Shown one piece after another: positions 8,801 to 16,006 of a stretch of 39,678 nucleotides of DNA; within the stretch, counting starts at the first letter, position 1; each line of letters starts with the position of its first letter. The notes beneath the pieces are model-generated. The model worked only from the letters and a program-made list of their open reading frames with translations. It ran no database searches and had not been told where the DNA came from. The position numbers and the translations under genes are program-made. The DNA is from Bacteroidales bacterium. Its GTDB lineage: Bacteria; Bacteroidota; Bacteroidia; Bacteroidales; JAADJA01. The stretch spans positions 1 through 39,678 of the forward strand of contig JAFGBL010000187.1 of NCBI GenBank assembly GCA_016933115.1, written 5' to 3'.

Positions 8801-10001
8801 TAGCCCTGATTGTTTTTAGCGACTTCCTCAACACTTCAACAATTGTTTCTAAATCTTCCATTCTGATATTTAGCGGAGGCAACAACCGAAGTACTTTTCC
8901 TGCTGTTGAATTTGCCAAAACCCCCCTCTTCATCATTTCCATAACAAGGGGCCTGGTTTCAAAGTCAAACTCAATCCCGACCATCAATCCGATAATTCGA
9001 ACATCCTTTACAGATTTCCCGCGAAATTCATCAATCCTTGCTCTTAACCATTCTCCTTTTTCATTCACCTCTTTTAATAAATTTTCTTTTTCAATTACCT
9101 CAATCACAGCCAAGGCAGCACGACAAGCCAACGGGTTTCCACCGAAGGTTGTTCCATGATCTCCCGGCTTGAGGGCCTCACTGACTTTTTTGTTTGAAAG
9201 CACAGCACCAATTGGAAATCCTCCTCCCAATGCCTTGGCGAGGGCAATAATATCCGGTTGTATACCATAATGCTCCATTGCAAACATTTTCCCAGTCCTG
9301 CCAATACCGCACTGAACTTCATCGAATATCAGGACAATCTCCTCCTTTTGGCACAATACGGATAAATTCTTAATGAATGTCGGATCGGCAATATTGATTC
9401 CCCCTTCTCCCTGTACCGGTTCGATGATAATGGCTGCTGTTTCATCGTCCACGGTTCTTAATATCGAATCCATGTTGTTGAATTCAGCATGTTTGAATCC
9501 CAATGGAATCGGTTCAAAACCCTGTTGCATTTTCAGACCACCGGTGGCAATAGTAGCCAATGTTCTCCCATGAAAAGATCCAGAGAAGGAAATGATATCT
9601 CCACCCCTTCCAATACTATGGGCATACTTGCGGGAAATTTTTATGGCACCTTCCACTGATTCTGCTCCGCTATTACATAAAAAAATCCGGTCCATTCCAG
9701 AAATTTCCGACAGTTTTTGTGATAGTTTCGCTTGTGGTTCATTCAAATAAAAATTAGAAATATGGATCAACTTCTCAGCTTGTTGTTGAATCGCCTCTAC
9801 TACTTCCCGATGACAATGTCCGATACTGTTCACTGCAATTCCTGACAGTGCATCGATGTATTCATTGCCGTCTACATCCCAAACCCTTGAACCTACACCT
9901 CGTTCAAGGACAACGGGGTAACGGTTGTAAACCGGTAGATAAAACCGATCATCCATTGCCAGTATGGCTTTACTTATTTGGTTTTTTTTCTTTAATTCCA
10001 T
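8793..10001 (-). CDS. argD: Acetylornithine aminotransferase (class III PLP enzyme)
   Basis: ArgD transfers an amino group from glutamate to N-acetylglutamate semialdehyde, giving N-acetylornithine. The 402-residue protein has the class-III aminotransferase pattern: SGAESVEGAIK (111-121), FSGSFHGRT (139-147), EPVQGEGG (194-201), the PLP-contacting FDEVQCGIGRTG (226-237), and the Schiff-base lysine K256 in LAKALGGGFPIGA. It lies five bases after argB and overlaps argC, so it is an operon member. Class III members are hard to separate on motifs alone; the assignment to ArgD rests mainly on its place between argB and argC. Confidence 0.95.
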   Translation of the reverse strand: MELKKKNQISKAILAMDDRFYLPVYNRYPVVLERGVGSRVWDVDGNEYIDALSGIAVNSIGHCHREVVEAIQQQAEKLIHISNFYLNEPQAKLSQKLSEISGMDRIFLCNSGAESVEGAIKISRKYAHSIGRGGDIISFSGSFHGRTLATIATGGLKMQQGFEPIPLGFKHAEFNNMDSILRTVDDETAAIIIEPVQGEGGINIADPTFIKNLSVLCQKEEIVLIFDEVQCGIGRTGKMFAMEHYGIQPDIIALAKALGGGFPIGAVLSNKKVSEALKPGDHGTTFGGNPLACRAALAVIEVIEKENLLKEVNEKGEWLRARIDEFRGKSVKDVRIIGLMVGIEFDFETRPLVMEMMKRGVLANSTAGKVLRLLPPLNIRMEDLETIVEVLRKSLKTIRANG

Positions 10002-10006
10002 AATTG

Positions 10007-10846
10007 TTACCTGTGAATAACTGTTCCCACCTGCATATCAGTAGCAACTTCCAATATTTGCTCAGGAACAGTACCATTGATAATTCTTGCCTCTTTTGCA
10101 CCTTTATTGATCGCTATTTCACACGATTCGATTTTGGGGATCATTCCTCCCTGAATGATTTCATCCTCCAGCAATTGGTTCGTTGCACCCAGGGTTAAAT
10201 CACGGATGATAGAAGTAGGGTCATATCTTTCACGCAATAATCCGTCAACATCGGTTAGCACAATAAATTGACTTGCTTTAAGGGCTCCTGCCAGGTGACC
10301 TGCAAACATATCCGCATTGATGTTGAATCCATTGCCGGCTTTATCGTCGGCAAGGCATGTAATTACAGGAATAAAATCATTTTCAAGCAATAACAGGATC
10401 AATTCGGAATTTATCAAATCTACATCCCCAACTTGTCCCAGGTCAACTTTTTGAGCCGCTCCATTAACCATCTGCTCTTGTATCCTTTTGCAAGCGACTA
10501 CGGTTTTTCCATCTTTACCCGACATGCCGACAGCTTTGTAACCCAAAGCATTGATCATGCTGACAATTTTTCCGTTCACCTTCCCTTTCAACGCCATTTC
10601 AACATATTCAAAAGCCTCAGAAGAAGTTTTTCTGTGGCCGTCGATAAACTCCGATTCTATTTCAGCCTCAATCAAAGCCTGTTTGATGAACGGTCCTCCG
10701 CCGTGTACTATAACTACATGAAAATCCCGGTCTTTTAGGGAGCATATATTTTTCAGTACCTTTTTTTTAAGATCGTCATCTATCATGGCATTTCCACCAT
10801 ATTTGAAAACGATGATTTTTTTGTCCAAATTCATGGATTTTTGCAT
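10007..10846 (-). CDS. argB: Acetylglutamate kinase
   Basis: ArgB phosphorylates N-acetylglutamate, the committed step of arginine synthesis. The 279-residue amino-acid-kinase fold shows FKYGGNAM with Lys15, IVHGGGPFI (glycine-rich phosphate loop, 46-54), FINSELI-like nucleotide region and the ADMFAGHLAGAL substrate motif with NINAD. It lacks the long N-terminal extension found on arginine-inhibited hexameric enzymes, so simple feedback control by that helix is not evident (inference). A second in-frame ATG occurs at residue 5 (MNLDKK) and could be the true start. It is the first gene of argB-D-C-J; no consensus Bacteroidota -7 element was found in the 247 bases upstream. Confidence 0.95.
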   Translation of the reverse strand: MQKSMNLDKKIIVFKYGGNAMIDDDLKKKVLKNICSLKDRDFHVVIVHGGGPFIKQALIEAEIESEFIDGHRKTSSEAFEYVEMALKGKVNGKIVSMINALGYKAVGMSGKDGKTVVACKRIQEQMVNGAAQKVDLGQVGDVDLINSELILLLLENDFIPVITCLADDKAGNGFNINADMFAGHLAGALKASQFIVLTDVDGLLRERYDPTSIIRDLTLGATNQLLEDEIIQGGMIPKIESCEIAINKGAKEARIINGTVPEQILEVATDMQVGTVIHR

Positions 10847-11036
10847 CTCCTTAAGCCGACATTTATAAGATCAGCATTTTTGATAATTTATTGCTATGTT
10901 ATATGATATTCAACTTATTTACAATGTGCAGGCCTAAAATAAACATAGCAACTATTTTAGCAATATAAACTACTGATTGACAAATAGTAACTGAAAGGAA
11001 AAATTATGATTCCAATTAAAAATAAGGAATAGAAGA

Positions 11037-11063
11037 TTGGGTAATTTTTACCCAACTGGGTAA
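11037..11063. promoter_or_regulatory. Alternating hairpin elements between aconitase stop and argB
   Basis: TTGGGTAA (11037-11044), TTACCCAA (11048-11055) and TGGGTAA (11057-11063) can form two mutually exclusive perfect stems sharing the middle arm, with loops of three and two bases. They sit 31 bases after the aconitase stop and about 190 bases before argB. They could terminate the aconitase transcript, form a switch, or be a repeated operator. No T-tract follows on either strand, so a simple terminator is not well supported. Confidence 0.35.
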
Positions 11064-11093
11064 TTACAAAACCCGGATTTGCCAGAACGGAAC

Positions 11094-13052
11094 TTAATTT
11101 CTGACTTTTTGCTTTTTTACATGGTTGATAATGCCCCCGTCAAGTATTATTTCACGTTGACGGTGGCTAAGGTTATAAGTTAATTTTATTTCTAACATTC
11201 GGTCATTGATCGAGGCTGTTACCGGTTTATCATTTTTTATGGCAAATATCAATCCTTCAATCCGGATAACATCATTTTGCTGAATTTTATCATAATCCGA
11301 AGGATCATTAAATTCAAATGGTACCATGCCAAAATTCACAAGATTCTGCCAGCCGATCCGTGCATATGATTTCGCAATGGTAAATTTTTGACCGAGATAT
11401 CTTGGGGCCAATGCTGCATGCTCACGGCTGGAACCTTGTGCATAATTATCCCCTGCCACAACACAAAATCCATTATAATCATCCTTGTTTTTTATTGCTC
11501 TTTTGTAAAATTCGTGGTCAACAACGAAATAGGTATATTTACTTATTTCCGGAATATTGGAACGCAAAGGCAAAACATCGGCTCCTGCTTTCAGGATTTC
11601 ATCCGTCGAAATGTTGTCGGGAATTTTAAGCAATACGGGAATTTCAAAACGATCATGCAATCCATCGAAATCTGGTAACGACTTTATATTGGGTCCTTTA
11701 ACCAAATCTTTTCCACTTCCGTTGGGTTGGATCAGCATTTTTGAGTTGGTTTGTATCTTCTCAGGCTCTTTCCATATCGGGTATGAAATTTTATATTTCT
11801 TTTCAAGCTCCCGCGGGTCAGTAATCTCCCCGGTAATGGCAGCTGCAGCAGCAGTTTCGGGGCTACACAAATAAACCTGGTCATCCAAAGTTCCCGATCT
11901 GCCCGGAAAATTTCTTGGCATGGTACGGAGGCTGATAGTGTTGGTAGCGGGTGCCTGCCCCATTCCAATGCACCCCATACAGCCTGACTGATGAATTCTT
12001 GCTCCGGCAGCAAAAAGATCTTTCATTGCACCCATTTGAGAGAGATTTTGAAGTACCTGCCTTGAAGTGGGATTAATATCGAATGATACATCAGGAGATA
12101 TTGTCTGACCCCTCACAATTTGAGAAACGATCCAAAAATCGCGTAAAGCCGGATTGGCCGAAGAGCCGATCACGACTTGTGCCACCGGTCGACCACTAAC
12201 ATCTCTGATGGGCACAACATTTCCTGGACTGCTGGGCAATGCGATCAAAGGCTCCAACTCCGAAAGATTGATCTCATCATTTGAATCATACCCGGCTCCT
12301 TCATCTGAAATCAATTCAGTCCAATCACTTGCCCTACCTTGCTGAATGAAAAATGTTTTGGTGTTCTCATCGGAAGGAAAAACCGTACTTGTCGCACCCA
12401 ATTCCGTCCCCATATTGGCAATTACATGACGATCCCAAGCACTTAAGAATTTCAATCCCGGGCCGTAATATTCAATCACATAACCACGACCACCTTTGAC
12501 ATCATACCTTCTAAGCATTTCAAGCACTACATCCTTTGCACTGACCCAGGCTGGTAATTCACCGGTCAATTTAATCCCCATTGTTTTTGGCATTTTTACA
12601 AAATAGGGCTCACCTGCTGAAACAAGGGCAATATCGAGACCGCCGGTACCCATGGCCAGCATTCCGATTCCGCCGGCGGCAGGCGTATGACTGTCTGACC
12701 CAAGCAAGGTTTTACCCGGCGATCCAAAGCTTTCCTGGTGAACCACGTGACTGATCCCATTACCCGATCTGCTGAACCAGTATCCAAAGCTTGAAGCTGC
12801 AGATTGTAGGAACAGATGGTCATCCATATTTCTGTAGTCGGTTTGTAGTAAGTTGTGATCAATATACTGCACTGCAACTTCTGCCCGGGTTTTTTTGAGG
12901 CCAAGTGCTTCCATTTCAAGCATGATAAGGGTTCCCGTTGCATCCTGCTGAAGAATCTGGTCAATTTTCAACCCAATTTCACTACCGGGAATCATTTCAC
13001 CTGTGAGAAGATGATTTTTAATTAGTTTCTGAGTTGCATTGTACTTTTTCAT
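11094..13052 (-). CDS. Aconitate hydratase family protein (short, Aquifex-type)
   Basis: A 652-residue member of the aconitase superfamily, of the short class usually named 'aconitate hydratase, putative, Aquifex type'. It would interconvert citrate and isocitrate in the cytoplasm. Visible are GSDSHT (catalytic Asp-His, 118-123), TGGLD, SGCMGCIGMGQAP with two Fe-S cysteines (358 and 361), and the active-site AQGSSREHAAL with catalytic Ser (about 541-542) in the C-terminal swivel domain. The position where aconitases carry the first cluster cysteine (GSCTN) reads GSSAN (296-300), with codons ggc-tct-tcg read directly from the DNA. That may be normal for this subfamily or may mean altered cluster chemistry. 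Homoaconitase or another hydro-lyase activity is possible. No neighbour informs the role. Confidence 0.85.
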   Translation of the reverse strand: MKKYNATQKLIKNHLLTGEMIPGSEIGLKIDQILQQDATGTLIMLEMEALGLKKTRAEVAVQYIDHNLLQTDYRNMDDHLFLQSAASSFGYWFSRSGNGISHVVHQESFGSPGKTLLGSDSHTPAAGGIGMLAMGTGGLDIALVSAGEPYFVKMPKTMGIKLTGELPAWVSAKDVVLEMLRRYDVKGGRGYVIEYYGPGLKFLSAWDRHVIANMGTELGATSTVFPSDENTKTFFIQQGRASDWTELISDEGAGYDSNDEINLSELEPLIALPSSPGNVVPIRDVSGRPVAQVVIGSSANPALRDFWIVSQIVRGQTISPDVSFDINPTSRQVLQNLSQMGAMKDLFAAGARIHQSGCMGCIGMGQAPATNTISLRTMPRNFPGRSGTLDDQVYLCSPETAAAAAITGEITDPRELEKKYKISYPIWKEPEKIQTNSKMLIQPNGSGKDLVKGPNIKSLPDFDGLHDRFEIPVLLKIPDNISTDEILKAGADVLPLRSNIPEISKYTYFVVDHEFYKRAIKNKDDYNGFCVVAGDNYAQGSSREHAALAPRYLGQKFTIAKSYARIGWQNLVNFGMVPFEFNDPSDYDKIQQNDVIRIEGLIFAIKNDKPVTASINDRMLEIKLTYNLSHRQREIILDGGIINHVKKQKVRN

Positions 13053-13247
13053 TTTGATCGGATTAATCGGTTCTTAAAGGATTCCTGTTAAATAAGACTT
13101 TTTTTATGCATCGAATATTGTCTGTACCAAAAGATTACCCAGCGTATTTTGGCGTTTAATTTTGCCAAATAATAATGTCAATAAAGGATGAAGTCATTAA
13201 AAGAATAATTATTAAAAAATGTTAAAATTTGTAATCCAGCCATGCAC

Positions 13248-13280
13248 GGTTGTGAACACACAATCAATAATTTCGAACAA
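13248..13280. promoter_or_regulatory. Candidate upstream activator region of permease 2
   Basis: GGTTGTG-aaca-CACAATC forms a seven-pair inverted repeat (one G-T pair) centred on GAACA, and TTTCGAACAA follows at 13271-13280. Both lie 66-98 bases upstream of the -24-like GG at 13346, the same window in which GAACA/TGTTCG motifs occur before permease 1, the adaptor gene and the GRAM gene. The activator role is inferred. Confidence 0.4.
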
Positions 13281-13343
13281 AATATTGAAATACTTGCTGC
13301 GATTACATTCAACAAATAGCTGATTTTTAATCAGTAGTGCCTG

Positions 13344-13360
13344 TTGGCACAAAGTATGAA
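13344..13360 (+). promoter_or_regulatory. Candidate -24/-12 (sigma-54-like) promoter of permease 2
   Basis: TTGGCACAAAGTATGAA has GG (13346-13347), ten bases, then GA (13358-13359). TTGGCAC matches the sigma-54 -24 consensus exactly; the -12 position is GA, not GC. The ATG lies 33 bases after the GA. The -24 half also forms GTGCC-tgtt-GGCAC with the preceding bases. Confidence 0.45.
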
Positions 13361-13390
13361 ACACCATCGGATTGATTAAATCATTGTCGT

Positions 13391-15817
13391 ATGATCAAAA
13401 ACTATCTTCTCAGCCTTTATCGAAACATCACCCGCAACAAATTTTATTCAATCCTGAATATTGCCGGCTTATCAATTGGCATAGCCGGAGCCATTTTCAT
13501 TTTAATTTATATACAAGATGAATTGTCATACGATAAATACAACGAAAAATACGAACGTATTTACAGGATAGAATCCGATTTTACTATCGGTGGTAAACAT
13601 GATCAATTTGCCATTGTTCCGGTACCAATGGGTCCTGCGCTTAAAATTGAGTTTCCTGAAGTTGAATCTTTTTGCAGGTTGATTGATGCCGACAACACTT
13701 TATTCAGAGCAGGTGATAAGGAGTATTACGAAGACTATTTTTATTTTGCCGATTCTACCATTTTTGATATTTTCACATATGATCTGATACAAGGCGACCC
13801 TAAAACCTGCTTGAACGAACCCAAAACGATAGTACTAAGTGAAAAGATTTCAAATAAATATTTTGGTAATGAAAACCCGATGGGAGAAATTCTTACATCA
13901 GGTAGCGGCAATAACTACAAGGTAACCGGAGTGATGAAAAATCAGCCCGGGAACAGCCATCTGAAATTTGATGCGTTGATTTCGGGGATGTCCATTGCCC
14001 AGGATGTGGGTGTTGATGACTTTAACAGCCTGGAACCCATTCGATTTTGGAATATTGGTGTTTATACCTACATTTTACTGAAGGAAAATTCAAGCATGCA
14101 AAGCATTCATGATAAATTCCAACCCTTTTACGATAAATACATGAAACCCATTGGCGACCAGATCAATGCCAGTTTTAAACTTGTTTCAACACCTCTGGCC
14201 GAAACCCATTTTAGAAAAGGATTGGGCGCCGAACAACCAACGGGAAACAAAGCTTATATCATCATTTTTTCAGCAGTTGCTTTGTTCCTTTTAATCATCG
14301 CCGCCATAAACTATATGAATATGGCAACTGCACGCTCTTCGAACCGTGCGAAGGAAGTTGGTATCAGGAAAGTTATGGGTGCTTATAAAAACCAACTTGT
14401 CCGGCAGTTTATCAGTGAATCCCTTGCACTTTCGATCATGGCTTTGTTGATTGCCATAATAATCGTTACCCTTTTGATGCCGGAATTCAATCAACTTTCC
14501 GGCAAAGAATTGACTTTTAACCTGGCCGGTAACCCCATGATTTTTATCGAAATTCTGATCATCACCCTGATTACGGGTATCATTGCGGGAAGCTACCCCG
14601 CTTTTTATCTTTCAGCCTTCCAGCCGGTAGTGGTGCTAAAGGGAATCACAAGCAAATCGGGTAAGAAAAGTAGCTGGTTAAGGAGGGTCTTGGTGGTTCT
14701 TCAGTTTACAATAGCCATATTTATGATCATCGGGGCTATCGTTGTTTCCACACAACTTCATTACCTGAAAAACAAAAATCTGGGATTTAACAAAGAAAAC
14801 CTGGTAGTGATGGAAATTCAGGACTCAGCCTTTAGAAGTAAAATACAAACTTTTAAAAAAGAATTGTTGACTAATCCCGACATTATTTCAGCAACAAACA
14901 CTACCGGCGTTCCGGGTAACATCAATTGGATCCAGGTTTTGAAATTTGAACAAACGGATAAAATGGAAGACCATTCCATCATTCTGGCACAAACCGATTA
15001 TGACTTTGCCGATGTATTAGGGCTGGAGTTTGTTCAGGGCAGAAATTTCGACCGGAACATGGGGACAGATGCATTGGAGGCGGTTGTCATAAATGAAGCA
15101 ACTGTCAGGGAATTTGGGTGGGAGGATAATCCCATCGGAAAAAAAATTCATTACGGATGGGAACTCGACGGTTCAGGTGGAAGAATATTGAAGGTGATCG
15201 GAGTGGTAAAGGACTTTCACTTCAGGTCGTTGCACAATAAAATCGAACCGATGATCTTTTTTATGGCCGAGAGACCAAGATACCTGCTCACTTGCCGAAT
15301 TAATCCGGAAAATCAAAAAAGTACATTGGAGTTCATCGAATCAAAATGGAATGAATTCAATGCCAAAAGGCCTTTCGATTACCAGTTTCTGTCGGAATCG
15401 ATGGATGATATGTATCAGGCAGAGGAAAAAATCGGGCAAATCATCCGCCTTGCTGCCGCACTTACAATATTTATCGCCCTGCTCGGGCTTCTTGGCTTGT
15501 CCTCCTTTGTAGCCGAGCGACGCACCAAAGAAATTGGGATCAGGAAAGTGGTTGGTGCAGGGGTCGTGAATATTCTGAATCTTTTGTACCAGGAATTTAT
15601 CCTGCTGATCCTGATAGCCTTTATCATTGCCGTACCACTTGCCTGGTGGAGGTTGGATATCTGGCTGAACGATAGCTTTGTTTATCATCAGCCACTGCAA
15701 TGGACCACTTTTGTTTTCAGCGGAATTCTGGCTTTTATCATCGGAATGTGTACGATCAGTTTTTACATTATTCGGGCAGCAACTGGTAATCCGGTGAAGG
15801 CAATTAAATATGAATAA
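13391..15817 (+). CDS. FtsX-like ABC transporter permease, MacB-type double-domain (permease 2)
   Basis: An 808-residue permease with the duplicated MacB/FtsX plan: TM about 20-42 (NIAGLSIGIAGAIF), periplasmic domain, TM trio from about 290, second lead TM about 436-457, second periplasmic domain, final TM trio from about 690. FtsX loop motifs AKEVGIRKVMGA and TKEIGIRKVVGA are present, and it ends NPVKAIKYE, like the other three permeases (…P[VD]xxLKYE/AIxYE). It is most similar by eye to the following permease (shared QPTGNKAYI/RPTGNKAYI, PGNINWI/PGSINWI, DDMYQAEEKI/DDMYKAEEKI), indicating tandem duplication. There is no ATPase partner adjacent; it presumably borrows the one at 20363. Substrate unknown. 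Confidence 0.9.
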   Translation: MIKNYLLSLYRNITRNKFYSILNIAGLSIGIAGAIFILIYIQDELSYDKYNEKYERIYRIESDFTIGGKHDQFAIVPVPMGPALKIEFPEVESFCRLIDADNTLFRAGDKEYYEDYFYFADSTIFDIFTYDLIQGDPKTCLNEPKTIVLSEKISNKYFGNENPMGEILTSGSGNNYKVTGVMKNQPGNSHLKFDALISGMSIAQDVGVDDFNSLEPIRFWNIGVYTYILLKENSSMQSIHDKFQPFYDKYMKPIGDQINASFKLVSTPLAETHFRKGLGAEQPTGNKAYIIIFSAVALFLLIIAAINYMNMATARSSNRAKEVGIRKVMGAYKNQLVRQFISESLALSIMALLIAIIIVTLLMPEFNQLSGKELTFNLAGNPMIFIEILIITLITGIIAGSYPAFYLSAFQPVVVLKGITSKSGKKSSWLRRVLVVLQFTIAIFMIIGAIVVSTQLHYLKNKNLGFNKENLVVMEIQDSAFRSKIQTFKKELLTNPDIISATNTTGVPGNINWIQVLKFEQTDKMEDHSIILAQTDYDFADVLGLEFVQGRNFDRNMGTDALEAVVINEATVREFGWEDNPIGKKIHYGWELDGSGGRILKVIGVVKDFHFRSLHNKIEPMIFFMAERPRYLLTCRINPENQKSTLEFIESKWNEFNAKRPFDYQFLSESMDDMYQAEEKIGQIIRLAAALTIFIALLGLLGLSSFVAERRTKEIGIRKVVGAGVVNILNLLYQEFILLILIAFIIAVPLAWWRLDIWLNDSFVYHQPLQWTTFVFSGILAFIIGMCTISFYIIRAATGNPVKAIKYE

Positions 15818-15875
15818 GCCTGAGGATCGCATTAAATAGGCACAAAAAAATTCTTAGATATCGGGTAAATTTTAT

Positions 15876-15907
15876 TTTGATAGAAAAATAAAATAGCTAT
15901 ATCTTTA
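15876..15907 (+). promoter_or_regulatory. Candidate Bacteroidota housekeeping promoter of permease 3
   Basis: TTTG (15876-15879), 20 bases, TATCTTTA (15900-15907). This fits the Bacteroidota TTTG / TAnnTTTG pattern with one mismatch in the last base and a typical spacer. It predicts a start near 15914 and a leader of about 90 bases that contains the TTTCC/GGAAA palindromes. Unlike permeases 1 and 2, no -24/-12 element is seen here. Confidence 0.5.
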
Positions 15908-15920
15908 CACTTCTATTAAA

Positions 15921-15994
15921 GGAAATCCAACAATTTCCGGAAATTAAATCAGGGTAGGTGGTAGTCCTTAATATGACCAAGGCAGATTTCCGGA
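15921..15994. promoter_or_regulatory. TTTCC/GGAAA palindrome cluster in permease 3 leader (possible operator)
   Basis: Three related elements: GGAAAT (15921-15926), the 14-bp perfect palindrome AATTTCCGGAAATT (15932-15945), and ATTTCCGGA (15986-15994). They lie just after the predicted promoter and before the ATG at 16007, a position suited to repressor binding or to leader RNA folding. No cognate regulator is adjacent. Confidence 0.4.
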
Positions 15995-16006
15995 GTTTTT
16001 ATAACG

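Larger units (their letters stand above)
13053..13390. other. 338-bp intergenic region between divergent aconitase and permease 2
   Basis: No gene seen. From left to right: aconitase leader; TGTACCAAAAGATTACCC (13123-13140), nearly repeated at 18476-18491; TAATTTTG (13157-13164), a TAnnTTTG match without a well-spaced -33 element; GGTTGTG-aaca-CACAATC (13248-13265); TTTCGAACAA (13271-13280); stem CTGATT/AATCAG (13320-13334); and the -24/-12-like element at 13344-13360. The density of motifs suggests a regulated promoter for permease 2; no convincing aconitase promoter was found. Confidence 0.5.

Noticed and set aside
13157-13164. TAATTTTG as the main promoter of permease 2
   Set aside because: The -7 match has no -33 element at the usual distance, and the start codon is 227 bases away; the -24/-12-like site fits better, though it could be a secondary promoter.
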